A stretch of DNA of 64,000 nucleotides from Candidatus Protoclostridium gallicola (GCA_904387375.1 CAJFLE010000005.1:21309-85308); one strand, 5' to 3'; positions 16,339 to 26,747 are shown, counted from the first letter of the stretch. Numbers and translations are program-made. Notes: generated by a model not told the origin, from the letters alone.

Positions 16339-16746
16339 ATGTACGAATTAGGGGAAAAACTCATAGAGCTGAGAATAGCCACGCGCGGCGCGTGCAACTT
16401 CGAACGCGGCAAAGGCTGCGCCGTCACGCTGCGCACGAAGGCGCTCTATCTGCTTTCCTTAAAGCCGCGCTCGCCCATCGATCTTATGGAACAGCTGTGC
16501 ATGGTCAAAAGCAACCTCGCCCTGCTGTGCAACAAACTCGTGGAGGACGGCGCCGTGGTCAAAGTCAAGAACTCGGAAGACAAACGCGTCATATCATACC
16601 ATATAACGGAAAAAGGCGAAAAGGAACTCGCCGAAGTGCTGGAAAAGCTGGAAGAAAAATTCAAGGGCGTTTTTTCGAATAAAAAGGAGTACGACGAGGG
16701 CGTGAAAAAGTTCGCCGACCTGCTCGACCTGCTCTCGTTCATCTGA
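16339..16746 (+). CDS. MarR family transcriptional regulator
   Basis: A 135-residue winged-helix protein. Helix-turn-helix and wing segments are recognisable: KPRSPIDLMEQLCMVKSNLALLCNKLVEDGAVVKVKNSEDKRVISYHITEKGEKELAEV. These match the MarR pattern, including the DxR-type wing (EDKR). N- and C-terminal helices would form the dimer interface. An N-terminal cysteine pair (ACNFERGKGCAV) could sense redox state, though this is inference. The start at 16339 lies just behind the promoter with no Shine-Dalgarno. It heads an operon with cysE and cysS and is divergent from spoVG, so either could be its target. Confidence 0.75.
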   Translation: MYELGEKLIELRIATRGACNFERGKGCAVTLRTKALYLLSLKPRSPIDLMEQLCMVKSNLALLCNKLVEDGAVVKVKNSEDKRVISYHITEKGEKELAEVLEKLEEKFKGVFSNKKEYDEGVKKFADLLDLLSFI

Positions 16747-16759
16747 TACCAAGCCGGAC

Positions 16760-17421
16760 ATGAAAAGAAAAGTCAACAAAATAAAAGCGGATCTCCGTGC
16801 GGCGCTCGAACACGACCCCGCGGCCAAAAACGCGCTGGAAATCGTGCTCACGTACAACGGATTTCACGCGCTCGTACTTTACCGTGCGGCGCATTTTCTC
16901 CATGTCCGCGGTTTCAGACTGCTCGCGCGCATGATTTCGGCGTTCGGGCGGTTCGCCACCGGCATCGAGATACATCCGGGCGCCAGGATAGGCCACGGCG
17001 TGTTCATCGACCACGGCACCGGCGTCGTCATCGGAGAAACGACGGAGATCGGCAACAACGTCACGATTTATCAGGGCGCGACGCTGGGCGGCACGGGCAA
17101 GGACACGGGCAAGCGCCACCCCACCGTCGAGAACGGCGTCATGATCAGCGCGGGCGCGAAAGTGCTCGGCCCCATAACGATAGGGCGCAACGCCAAGATA
17201 GGCGCGGGCAGCGTGGTGCTTACGGACGTGCCCGCGAACGCGACCGTCGTCGGCGTACCCGGCGTCGTCGTCAGGCTGAACGGCGAGAGGCTGGACGACC
17301 TCGATCAGTGCCTCCCCGACCCCGTCGAGGACAAAATCTGCGCGCTGGAAAAGCGTATCGCGGAGCTGGAAAAACTGGTCGCGGCGACAGGCCTGCCGAA
17401 TAGCGAAAATAGTGAAGATTT

Positions 17422-17425
<4 letters not shown>
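16760..17425 (+). CDS. cysE: Serine O-acetyltransferase
   Basis: A 221-residue enzyme that makes O-acetylserine, the precursor of cysteine. After an N-terminal helical domain, the left-handed hexapeptide beta-helix is clear, with the active-site histidines in IEIHPGARIGHGVFIDHGTGVVIGET and the GTGKDTGKRHPT loop. The short form with a helical tail matches Gram-positive CysE. It overlaps the cysS start in ATGA, giving the classic cysE-cysS arrangement that links cysteine synthesis with its charging onto tRNA. No T-box is visible upstream. Confidence 0.95.
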
Positions 17426-18804
<1,379 letters not shown>

Positions 18805-18829
18805 AAAAACGTTTATGCTCAAATATTCA

Positions 18830-18863
18830 AAGGCGCGGCATTGCCGCGCCTTTTGCTTTTTTC
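18830..18863 (+). terminator. Terminator of the marR-cysE-cysS operon
   Basis: AAGGCGCGGC pairs with GCCGCGCCTT around a 3-nt loop, followed by TTGCTTTTTT. The sbcC stop codon lies 3 nt beyond it on the other strand. Confidence 0.85.
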
Positions 18864-18865
18864 GG

Positions 18866-21622
18866 TTATACGATGATTTCGGCGCGGCTGCCGCCGGCGC
18901 GGTCTTTGGTAACGACTATCTGTTTGTCTATCTTCTCTTTGAGTTCGGCGACGTGGGATATGATGCCGACGAGGCGGTCGCCTTCGGTCAGCGAGCCGAG
19001 CGCGCCGATCGCCTGGCGCAGCGAATCCTCGTCCAGCGAGCCGAACCCCTCATCCACGAACATCGTGTCCAGCCGTATGCCGCCAGCCGACGACTGTATC
19101 TCGTCGGACAGGCCGAGCGCGAGGGACAGCGAGGCTTTGAACGATTCGCCGCCGGACAGCGAGCGCACGTCGCGCTCGGAGCCGTTGTAATGATCGGTGA
19201 CGTTGAGTTCCAGTCCGGTCTGGCTGCGCACGTTGTCCGCCTCTTTGCGGCGTACCAGCTCGTACTGCCCGCCCGACATGGCGAGAAGGCGGGTATTGGC
19301 GCGCGCGATTATGCGGTCGAAAAACGTCGTCTGCACGTACGTTTCCAGCATGATTTTTTCCTTGCCCGGAAGATTGCCGTTCGCGGTGGACGACAGCGCG
19401 CGCAGCCACGACAGCCGGTGGTCGGCGGAGGCAAGCTCGCCGTATTTTTTCGCGGCGCCGTTAAGGGCGCTGCCGTTCGCCTGCAGGCGGGCGTTCACGT
19501 CCTTCTGCCCGGCGGTCAGCGCCTCCTTATCCGCGGCAAGTGCGCTGCGCTTTGCGCGAAGGGACGCGATGTCGGGCACGCCGCCCTCCGTCTGTTTTTC
19601 CAATGAGGCGACGGAACTTTTCAGCGCGGCGACGGCCTCCGCACGCTTTTTGTCCTCTTCAGCGGCGGCGTCCAGCGCCTTTTTCATGTCCCCCGCTCCG
19701 GCGAGATAGGCGTTCCTGGCGGCGAGCGCCGCGGCCTTGCTCTCGTAGTTCAGTTTGCTTCCGAGCGCCGAAACACGGTCGCACAGCTGCGCGACGCGTG
19801 TTTCTTCCGCCGTCGCTTTGTCGCGCATGTCGGACAGCGCTTTGTCGAGCGCGGCGCGGCGGGATTCCATTTCGGGCACGGCTTTGTCGAGCGCGGCTTT
19901 GCGCTCCGCGTCCGCCTTCGCTTTGGCCGCAGCCGTCTCGTTTGCTTTCAGCTCGTCAGTTGTTTTTTTATAAAGATCGTTGAGCAGGGCGCGTGACTTT
20001 TCTTCGTCCGTCTCTCCGACAAGCGCAGCGGACTGCGCCGCAAATGCCTTTTTCGCCTGCTCGCACACGCCTTTCAGTCTGCCCGCCTCGCCGCTTGCCT
20101 TGCGGTCGTCGCCGTCGGCGGCCTCGGAAGCGAGGCGCAGCTTTTCCAGTTCCGCTTCCGTCGGCACGTCGGCCGCGGGGCGCGCGGGATGAGGATGAGT
20201 AGTCGAACCGCACACGGGGCAAGGCTCCCCCTCTTTCAGCGAGGCGGCGAGCACGCCCGCCCGTCCGTCGAGAAAGGCGCGGTTGGCAATGTTGTAAGCG
20301 TTTTTCGCGCTCTCTGCGCGCGACGCGGCCGCGCGGTACTTATCCAGTGCGGCGGCGTAATCTTTCGCCGCTCCGTCTGCCGTATGTTTGGCTTTCTGCA
20401 GCTCGGACAGCGAATCCATGACCCGGTTCAGTTCGGCGCGGCGCGATTCCAGCCTGGCGACCTCGGCGGTGGCGTCCGCCAGCGCCGCGGCTTCCTTTTT
20501 CGCCGCGGCGAGTTTTACGTCCGCAGCCGCGAGGGCTTCGGCGCTCTCGCGCGCGCGTTTGCCGAGCTCTTCGGCAGCGGACTGAGCTTTTTTCAGTTCG
20601 CCGGTCAGTCCGTCGAGCTCGTCGTAATCGGGCAGACGGGAGCCTATTTCCGCCGCGAGCTTCTCCGCGTTTTCGCGCTCGCCCGCGCGGGCGCGTTCGG
20701 CTTCCAGCGCGGCCGCCGCGTCGGCTTTCGCCTTTTCCGCCGCGGCAAGTTTAGCGCGCTCGTCCGCAAGTTCCTTTGCGCGAGCTTCCGCCTTTTCCGC
20801 CGCCGCGACCGCAACGTCCGCCGCGGATATTTCCGCTTCGAGCGCCTTTATTTTCGCCGTCAGCTCCGCGTCCTTTTCCCTGTCCGACGCGACCAGGCGG
20901 CGCAGCAGTTCCGTCACGCCGTCGGGCGTAAGTCCGCCGCTCTTCGCCTTTTCCAGTTCTTCGGCGTACTCTTCGCCGGCGCGCGCTCCGCTCACGTACT
21001 GCTCCGCTGCGGCGCGCAGTTCTTTGCACCTGTCCGAAGCGTCGGATAAGTCGGCTTTGAGTTTATCCTGCAGGGCGCGGAAACGGTCGGTCTTGAATAT
21101 CCTGCGGAATATGGCTTTGCGCTCGTCCGTCGTGGCGTTGAGCAGTTTGAGGAAGTCGCCCTGCGCTATCATGGCGATCTGCGAAAACTGTTTGCGGTCG
21201 ATGCCTATGACCCCGACCACCGCCGCGTTTACCTCGCCCAGTTTGGTCACGCGTCTGCCGTCGGGATATATAAACTCGGCGTTCGCCTTCTCAGTGGTGG
21301 TGCCGCCGCCCCGGCGCGCCGGGCGTTCGTATTCGGGATTGCGGAGCACGGTGTATTCCTTGCCCGCGTACTCGAAAGTCAGCTCCACTCCGGTGGGAGT
21401 TTCGGGCGCGGCGTATTTGGAGCGGAACATGGACGGGGCGCGGTTGTCGCCGCTCGCCTCGCCGTACAGCGCGTAGGTTATGGCGTCGAAAATGGTTGTC
21501 TTGCCCGCGCCGGTGTCTCCGGTGATGAGATAAAGTCCGCTCCTGCCCAGTTTGCCGAGATCCAGTTCCGCCCTGCCGGCGTACGGTCCGAAAGCGGACA
21601 TGACAAGTCTTACGGGTCTCAT
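18866..21622 (-). CDS. sbcC: SbcC, ATPase subunit of the SbcCD (Rad50-Mre11) nuclease
   Basis: A 918-residue Rad50-like SMC ATPase. Walker A is TGDTGAGKTT near the N-terminus. Two long Ala/Glu/Lys-rich coiled coils flank a zinc hook CPVCG (about residue 469). The C-terminal half has the signature SLSGGESFKASL and Walker B LDTMFVDEGFGSLD. With SbcD it processes hairpin and protein-blocked DNA ends. The real start is 21622, overlapping the sbcD stop in ATGA; the track ORF of 1175 residues includes 257 codons that only shadow sbcD. Confidence 0.95.
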   Translation of the reverse strand: MRPVRLVMSAFGPYAGRAELDLGKLGRSGLYLITGDTGAGKTTIFDAITYALYGEASGDNRAPSMFRSKYAAPETPTGVELTFEYAGKEYTVLRNPEYERPARRGGGTTTEKANAEFIYPDGRRVTKLGEVNAAVVGVIGIDRKQFSQIAMIAQGDFLKLLNATTDERKAIFRRIFKTDRFRALQDKLKADLSDASDRCKELRAAAEQYVSGARAGEEYAEELEKAKSGGLTPDGVTELLRRLVASDREKDAELTAKIKALEAEISAADVAVAAAEKAEARAKELADERAKLAAAEKAKADAAAALEAERARAGERENAEKLAAEIGSRLPDYDELDGLTGELKKAQSAAEELGKRARESAEALAAADVKLAAAKKEAAALADATAEVARLESRRAELNRVMDSLSELQKAKHTADGAAKDYAAALDKYRAAASRAESAKNAYNIANRAFLDGRAGVLAASLKEGEPCPVCGSTTHPHPARPAADVPTEAELEKLRLASEAADGDDRKASGEAGRLKGVCEQAKKAFAAQSAALVGETDEEKSRALLNDLYKKTTDELKANETAAAKAKADAERKAALDKAVPEMESRRAALDKALSDMRDKATAEETRVAQLCDRVSALGSKLNYESKAAALAARNAYLAGAGDMKKALDAAAEEDKKRAEAVAALKSSVASLEKQTEGGVPDIASLRAKRSALAADKEALTAGQKDVNARLQANGSALNGAAKKYGELASADHRLSWLRALSSTANGNLPGKEKIMLETYVQTTFFDRIIARANTRLLAMSGGQYELVRRKEADNVRSQTGLELNVTDHYNGSERDVRSLSGGESFKASLSLALGLSDEIQSSAGGIRLDTMFVDEGFGSLDEDSLRQAIGALGSLTEGDRLVGIISHVAELKEKIDKQIVVTKDRAGGSRAEIIV

Positions 21623-22749
21623 TGCTCCTCCCAGATTTTTTCTATGACGGAGCGCATACACTCCTCCTGCTCCGCGCTCATGGGCGAGCCGTTCTGCTTT
21701 TCGTAAAAGTCGGAGAACAGTTCGAGCGGAGAAACGGTGTCTATGCCGCCGGCGGCAAGCTCGGGCGCGGCGGCGCGCGTGCGGGCGTTGTCGTAGTCCA
21801 GCTTCATGAGGTTGCGGTATACGACGCGCAGCTTGCGCACGGCGTCGGGTATGTCCTCTTCGTCCGTCAGCGTTATGTGCATGTAATCTTCGCCGTACGA
21901 GGTGTTTTCGTAATAGCTTTTCAGCATCAGGTCGGCGTATCTGCCCTTTATCTCTCGCATTTCGCGCAGAGGGACGAGGGGCACGGTGCGCACGGTCACG
22001 CTGCCCTTTTCGCGCAGTTCGACGACCGTGACGGACTTGTCCTGCTTCGCCTCGGAAAAGGAATATTTCAGCGGCGTGCCGCAGTAGCGCATGTTTTTCC
22101 CAACGTTCTGCGGGCGGTGTATGTGCCCGAGCGCGACGTAGTCGAAGCCGGCGAAGGCGGACGCGTCCACGTTGTCCGAACCGCCCACGGAAATGTCCTC
22201 CGACTCCGAACGCTCGGCTCCCGTGACGAACTGGTGCGTGACGAGCACCTTTCTTTCCGCGTCCGTCGGAGCCGCGTGAGCGAGGGCTACGCGCACGGCG
22301 TCGGTATACGTTTCTATGCCGTCGTCGGGATAGTATCTGCGCACGTGGGTGGGCTTTATGAAAGGCAGCATATAGAACGCGACCTCTCCCCACTCGTCGC
22401 TAAGAGTCACGGGGTCGAGAGCGCCCGAATAGACGGGCGACATATACACGCCCTCCGCCGCCATGAGTCTGCCGCCGAAAGCGATGCGCTCGGGCGAATC
22501 GTGATTGCCGCTGATGACGAAAACACGGCACAGCGACGAGAGCGAGACGAGAAAGTCGTCGAAAAGCTCGACGGCCTCGGCGCTCGGCACCGACTTGTCG
22601 TAGACGTCGCCGGCAATGACCGCGGCGTCCGGCCGCTCCGACTGCACTATGCCTAGCACGGACGAGAGTATGTATTTCTGGTCTTCGAGCATGGAGAACT
22701 CGCCGACGCGTTTGCCGAGGTGAAGATCGGACAGATGTACGAGTTTCAT
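21619..22749 (-). CDS. sbcD: SbcD, nuclease subunit of SbcCD
   Basis: A 376-residue Mre11-type metallophosphoesterase. It has the ordered metal motifs LSDLHLGK, AGDVYDK, SGNHDS, VTHQF and LGHIHRPQ, followed by a capping domain. It supplies the endonuclease and 3'-5' exonuclease activity of SbcCD. I start at MKLVHLSDLHLGK (22749), where AGGGGG precedes the ATG and where the stop of a tiny upstream ORF overlaps the start. Confidence 0.95.
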   Translation of the reverse strand: MKLVHLSDLHLGKRVGEFSMLEDQKYILSSVLGIVQSERPDAAVIAGDVYDKSVPSAEAVELFDDFLVSLSSLCRVFVISGNHDSPERIAFGGRLMAAEGVYMSPVYSGALDPVTLSDEWGEVAFYMLPFIKPTHVRRYYPDDGIETYTDAVRVALAHAAPTDAERKVLVTHQFVTGAERSESEDISVGGSDNVDASAFAGFDYVALGHIHRPQNVGKNMRYCGTPLKYSFSEAKQDKSVTVVELREKGSVTVRTVPLVPLREMREIKGRYADLMLKSYYENTSYGEDYMHITLTDEEDIPDAVRKLRVVYRNLMKLDYDNARTRAAAPELAAGGIDTVSPLELFSDFYEKQNGSPMSAEQEECMRSVIEKIWEEQ

Positions 22750-22772
22750 ACCCGCCCCCTTGAAAATTTCAT
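22746..22772 (-). CDS. Eight-codon leader ORF coupled to sbcD
   Basis: ATG AAA TTT TCA AGG GGG CGG GTA TGA encodes MKFSRGRV. It has a perfect AAGGAG site 7 nt upstream, better than the sbcD site, and its TGA overlaps the sbcD ATG as ATGA. The arrangement matches the coupled overlaps seen elsewhere in the window, so it may deliver ribosomes to sbcD or regulate it. It is too short to judge by coding bias. Confidence 0.45.
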   Translation of the reverse strand: MKFSRGRV

Positions 22773-22854
22773 GCAATATCTCCTTATTCGCTTGTGCTGC
22801 GGCCGCCTTTTGTGCTATCATGTAACAATCGGACCGCAGCAGCGCTTTATAAGT

Positions 22855-22883
22855 ATTATAGCAGACGGGCGGAAAATAATCAA
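22855..22883 (-). promoter_or_regulatory. Sigma-A promoter of sbcDC
   Basis: TTGATT (22878-22883), 17 bp, TATAAT (22855-22860). The leader of about 100 nt contains a GCTGCTGCGG...CCGCAGCAC hairpin and the short leader ORF. Confidence 0.7.
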
Positions 22884-22916
22884 GAGCCGGAAGGCAGAAA
22901 AACGGGAGAGGAAAGA

Positions 22917-24299
22917 ATGGGCTTCACAAGACTCAGCAGCGAACTGTCGGCAAAGCAGAGCATAGAACTCGACAACATTTTCGTGCTCGAGCTTATGCCG
23001 TTTGCTCCCGAGGGATATACCAAGGTATACATTTACGGAAAAATGCTCGCCGAGGGCAACGGCAGCGCGGATAATTCCGCCGAGCGCATGGCAAAACTTC
23101 TTGGTATGACAGAGGACGAGGTCATGGACGCGTTCAGGTACTGGGAGAGCCGCGGGCTGGTGCGCATCTCCGCCGTGCCGCCGTATGAGGTGGAATACAC
23201 GCCGGTGCGCTACGTGCGCCCGTCGCAGAAGACGTATTCCAAGAAGAAATACGCGCACTTCAACGAGATGCTCATGCGCATGCTCCCCAACCGCGAGTTT
23301 CTGCCCAGCGAGCTCAACGAATACTATGCGGCGATCGAGGACTACGGTTTCGACGTGGACGCCATGCTCGCGGTCATAGCGTACTGCGTGCGGCTCAAAG
23401 GCAAATCGGTGCACTGGAAGTACATCGTCACGGTGGCGCGCAACCTCGCGAAAGAGGGCTGCCGCACCGCGCCCGAAGTGGAAACCAAGCTGTCCGCATA
23501 CGACATACTGTCCGGCGACGTCGCGAAGCTGTTCAAGGTTCTTAAAATCCGCCGCGCGCAGGACTACGACGACGTGCGGCTGTACCGCAAATGGACGGAA
23601 GAAATGGGCTTCAAGCCGGGCACCGTGCTCGCCGTCGCGGCGGGCGTGTACGGCGAGATGAAGGGGCTGGACACCGTGCTCACCCGCTATCACGCGGATG
23701 GGCTCATAGAGCTGAAAGACATCGAGGAGTACAGGCGCAACCGCGAAAACCTGCTGTCGCTCACAAAAGAGCTGCTCATCAAGCTGGACGTGCGGTTCAA
23801 CCACCTCGATTATTATGCCGAAACGTACGTCAAGGAATGGCTCAAACTCGGCTTCGACGGCGATTCGCTGCGGCTGGTCGCGGACTACTGTTTCCGCCAC
23901 GACAAGAAGTCGTGCGACAAGATGACCGCGCTGCTCGAAGAATGCGCAGCCGAGGGCGTGACGAGCTACGATTCGGTCAAGGCGCGGTTTTCCGCGGAAG
24001 GACGGTACGACGCGGAGATACGCAGGCTGCTCTCCCTCGCAGGCATTTCCGGCGACGTCACCAGCCGCGACCGCGACAGCTATAACATCTGGACGAATTA
24101 CTGGAACGTGCCGCAGGGCGTGCTGGAGGACGCGGCGTCGCGCAGCATGGGCGAAGCCAATCCGCGCGTCAGGATGCACGCGCTCGTCAAGGCATACCAC
24201 GAAAAAGGCAGCATGACTTCCTCGCCCGCCGCCATGAGCGAGAGCGAGGCCGACAGGCTCAACGAAAAAATACGCAGCATTTCGGCGGAGGATATCTGA
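22917..24299 (+). CDS. DnaD domain protein (primosome/replication restart)
   Basis: A 460-residue protein with a winged-helix DDBH1-like N-terminus (about 20-105; SAERMAKLLGMTEDEVMDAFRYWESRGLVRI) and repeated DnaD/DnaB_2-type domains. One repeat is FLPSELNEYYAAIEDYGFDVDAMLAVIAYCV...HWKYIVTVARNLAKEGC; a second divergent run lies at about 320-400. DnaD/DnaB proteins remodel DNA during helicase loading in low-GC Gram-positives. GAGAGGAAAG precedes the ATG. It overlaps dnaI by one base (TGATG), so the initiator and the helicase-loader ATPase are made together. Clear family, exact homologue (DnaD or DnaB) unresolved. Confidence 0.83.
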   Translation: MGFTRLSSELSAKQSIELDNIFVLELMPFAPEGYTKVYIYGKMLAEGNGSADNSAERMAKLLGMTEDEVMDAFRYWESRGLVRISAVPPYEVEYTPVRYVRPSQKTYSKKKYAHFNEMLMRMLPNREFLPSELNEYYAAIEDYGFDVDAMLAVIAYCVRLKGKSVHWKYIVTVARNLAKEGCRTAPEVETKLSAYDILSGDVAKLFKVLKIRRAQDYDDVRLYRKWTEEMGFKPGTVLAVAAGVYGEMKGLDTVLTRYHADGLIELKDIEEYRRNRENLLSLTKELLIKLDVRFNHLDYYAETYVKEWLKLGFDGDSLRLVADYCFRHDKKSCDKMTALLEECAAEGVTSYDSVKARFSAEGRYDAEIRRLLSLAGISGDVTSRDRDSYNIWTNYWNVPQGVLEDAASRSMGEANPRVRMHALVKAYHEKGSMTSSPAAMSESEADRLNEKIRSISAEDI

Positions 24300-25162
24300 T
24301 GAATCTGAGATCGGCCGCAAATCTTATACGAAACGAATACCGCGAGCGGCAGACCGCCGCCGACGAAGCGTACCGCAGGGCGATGGAAGCACACCCCGAG
24401 CTTTACGCCGCCGAAAAGGCGGTGCGCGCGGCCGTGCTGGACGGCGCGGACAACGTCGCCGAGCTGGAACGGCGCAGGGATAAACTTGCCGCAGGGTTCG
24501 GCGTGAAGCGCGCGGCGCCGCGGTGCGCGAAGTGCGGCGACACCGGCGTGGTCGGAAACGAATACTGCGACTGCGTGCGCAGGCGCGCGGCGAGAGAGAC
24601 CGTGGGCTTCTCCGCCCCGCCGTTTGCGTTCGGCGACGGCGACACCGACGTGTTCGAGGGCGAGGACAAGGCGATTGCCGACGCGGCGTACCGCGGCATG
24701 CGCATATTCTGCGAGAAGTTCCCGGACACCAAGAACGTCAACGTGCTGCTCATGGGGCGCGCGGGTACGGGCAAGACGTACCTCGCCGCCTGCATAGCCA
24801 ACGAGCTGGAACGGCGCGGCTTCGGCACGCTGTTTCTGACGGCGTTCCGCTTCAACGATATATGCCTGAAATATCATACGTCCTTCGACGCGGGACGGGC
24901 GGACGGACTCAACGCCCTGCTCGGCGCCGATCTGCTCGTCATCGACGACCTCGGCAGCGAGAGCATACTCAAAAACGTAACGCTGGAATATCTGTTCACC
25001 GTCATAAGCGAACGCATGAACGCCGGGCGGCATACCGTGATAACGACAAACCTTACGAGCGCGCAGCTGGAAAACAGATACGGCGAGCGCACCGCTTCGC
25101 GGCTGTTCTCGGGGCGGGTATGCCTGACCGTCGCGCTTAACGGAAAGGATCTGAGAAGATGA
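24299..25162 (+). CDS. dnaI: DnaI/DnaC-type helicase-loader ATPase
   Basis: A 287-residue AAA+ protein. An N-terminal zinc site CAKCGDTGVVGNEYCDC (about 76-92) is typical of DnaI, and Walker A GRAGTGKTYLA and Walker B LLVIDDLGSE follow, with a sensor-1 TTNL. It loads the replicative helicase at origins or restarted forks. It overlaps the preceding DnaD gene and the next PHP gene (ATGA). Confidence 0.9.
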   Translation: MNLRSAANLIRNEYRERQTAADEAYRRAMEAHPELYAAEKAVRAAVLDGADNVAELERRRDKLAAGFGVKRAAPRCAKCGDTGVVGNEYCDCVRRRAARETVGFSAPPFAFGDGDTDVFEGEDKAIADAAYRGMRIFCEKFPDTKNVNVLLMGRAGTGKTYLAACIANELERRGFGTLFLTAFRFNDICLKYHTSFDAGRADGLNALLGADLLVIDDLGSESILKNVTLEYLFTVISERMNAGRHTVITTNLTSAQLENRYGERTASRLFSGRVCLTVALNGKDLRR

Positions 25163-25977
25163 GAATAGACTGTCACAATCACGCGAACTACTCCCCCGAC
25201 GCGTCGCAGACGCTGGAAGAGCTGGCGGAAACCGCCGTGCGCGCCGGCGCAGGCTATCTGGCGGTGACCGAGCACATGGATCTCGGTTTCCCCAACGACA
25301 AGCGGCCGGAGGGAGAACTTATATTCGACTACCGCGTCAACGAACGGTATTTTTCCGACATCGGGGCGCTGCGGGAAAAGTATGCGGGCAGACTGGAAAT
25401 CGTAGCGGGCATAGAAGCAGGCTTCACGCCCGAGGACACGGCGAGGACGGCGGCGGAGCTGGCGAAGTACCCCTTCGGCTACGTAATCAACTCGGTGCAC
25501 ATCTGCCACGGGCTGGACTGCTACTGGCCGGGATATTTCGACGGCTACGACAAAGAGCGCGCTTACGGCGAATATCTGGATGCGGTCAGGGCGAGCCTGG
25601 ACGCGCCGTACCGCTACGACGCGATTGGTCACCTCGGCTATATCTCCCGCTCCGCGCCTTATGCGGATAAGCGCATGCTTTACGCGGACTATGCGGACAG
25701 ACTGGACGACATACTGAGCGAGATCATAAGGCGGGACAAAATACTCGAAGTGAACTCGTCGGCGGGCGCGAGCGGTTCGCTCTGCCTGCCCGACCCGAGC
25801 ATAATAAAGAGATACCGCGAGCTGGGCGGAAAGCTGATCAATTTCGGCAGCGATTCGCACAGGACGGAGCGGTTCAATTACAACTACGACGCCGTCGCGG
25901 GCATGCTCGAAGCGCTGGGCTTCAAGGAATGGGCGGTCGTGCGCGGCGGAAAAATCCGAACGGAGGCTATCGGCTGA
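25159..25977 (+). CDS. PHP-domain histidinol-phosphatase family phosphoesterase
   Basis: A 272-residue PHP metal-dependent phosphatase of the HisJ/HisK type. Metal ligands lie in DCHNHANYS, TEHMD, the Glu in GIEAGF, NSVHICHG, and the terminal FGSDSH. HisJ-type enzymes hydrolyse histidinol phosphate; hisC occurs about 20 kb away, and no other his gene is in the window. Its position inside a replication-gene operon is odd, so another phosphoester substrate is possible. The start overlaps dnaI as ATGA; the stop overlaps the zinc-ribbon gene as TGATG. Confidence 0.75.
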   Translation: MRIDCHNHANYSPDASQTLEELAETAVRAGAGYLAVTEHMDLGFPNDKRPEGELIFDYRVNERYFSDIGALREKYAGRLEIVAGIEAGFTPEDTARTAAELAKYPFGYVINSVHICHGLDCYWPGYFDGYDKERAYGEYLDAVRASLDAPYRYDAIGHLGYISRSAPYADKRMLYADYADRLDDILSEIIRRDKILEVNSSAGASGSLCLPDPSIIKRYRELGGKLINFGSDSHRTERFNYNYDAVAGMLEALGFKEWAVVRGGKIRTEAIG

Positions 25978-26180
25978 TGGCGCTTTTGACTTACGTCTGC
26001 ACGAAATGCGGACACAGACAGGAAGAACTCGTGGGGCCGTCTTCGCCCGCCCCGCGCTGCGAGGTGTGCGGCGGAGAAACGAAGCAATGTTTTTCGGGCA
26101 AATGCTACGGCTCGATAGGCGGCACGGGCGGAGGAGAGTGCACGCACAACTGCGCTACCTGCCCCGGCTGCAAACACTGA
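25977..26180 (+). CDS. Small FmdB-like zinc-ribbon protein
   Basis: A 67-residue protein with a zinc ribbon YVCTKCGHRQEELV...CEVCGGETKQCFSGKCYGS, like the putative regulatory FmdB family, and a cysteine-rich tail CTHNCATCPGCKH giving two more CxxC pairs. GGAGG lies 10 nt before the ATG, and the ATG overlaps the PHP stop. It could bind zinc or a metal cofactor. Function unknown; the track ORF starts upstream inside the PHP gene. Confidence 0.7.
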   Translation: MALLTYVCTKCGHRQEELVGPSSPAPRCEVCGGETKQCFSGKCYGSIGGTGGGECTHNCATCPGCKH

Positions 26181-26195
26181 AAAAGGGAGGAATTT

Positions 26196-26747
26196 ATGGA
26201 CGCAATCGAATGCATTATGACGCGCAGGACGACGAGGAGTTTCAAACCCGACATGCCGACGGACGAGGAGATCGGGACGGTCGTCGAGGCCGCGAGGTAC
26301 GCGCCGAGCGGCATGAGCAGGCAGACGTGGCACTTCACGGTCATAAGAAACGCCGGCTGGCTGCGGCGCATGAACGAGCGGGTGTACTCGTACGTCAACG
26401 CCGAATCCAAAGGCAGCAATCTCGACCGCAACGGAGCGAAGGGATACTCGTGCAACTATCACTCGCCCGTGTTCATCGTCATTTCCGCAGATCCGCAGTA
26501 TGCCACCAGCCGCGACGACTGCGCATGCGCCGCGGAGAACATGTTCCTCGCCGCTCACGCCATAGGGCTGGGCGCGTGCTGGATCAATCAGCTGGGGCGC
26601 GAAAACTGCGAAAAGGTACGCGACCTGCTGACCGAAGCGGGCGTGCCGGAAACGGATACGGTATACGCCTGCTGCGCGCTCGGCTACCCCGACGCGCCGC
26701 CCGCGCCGAGAAAGCCGCGCAGCGACAGCGTCAGGTATTACGACTGA
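26196..26747 (+). CDS. Nitroreductase family flavoprotein
   Basis: A 183-residue FMN-dependent nitroreductase-like protein. MTRRTTRSFKPDMPTDEEIGTVVEAARYAPSGMSRQTWHF is the family N-terminus, with the FMN-binding RRTxRxF and APSG. FLAAHAIGLGACWI and CALGYPDAPPAPRKPR complete the fold. Physiological substrates (quinones, nitro compounds, flavin) cannot be resolved. GGGAGG precedes the ATG. Last gene of the dnaD operon. Confidence 0.88.
   Translation: MDAIECIMTRRTTRSFKPDMPTDEEIGTVVEAARYAPSGMSRQTWHFTVIRNAGWLRRMNERVYSYVNAESKGSNLDRNGAKGYSCNYHSPVFIVISADPQYATSRDDCACAAENMFLAAHAIGLGACWINQLGRENCEKVRDLLTEAGVPETDTVYACCALGYPDAPPAPRKPRSDSVRYYD

Noticed and set aside
21623-22393. N-terminal 257 residues of the 1175-residue sbcC track ORF
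   Set aside because: They are the out-of-frame shadow of sbcD; the true sbcC start is the coupled ATGA at 21622.
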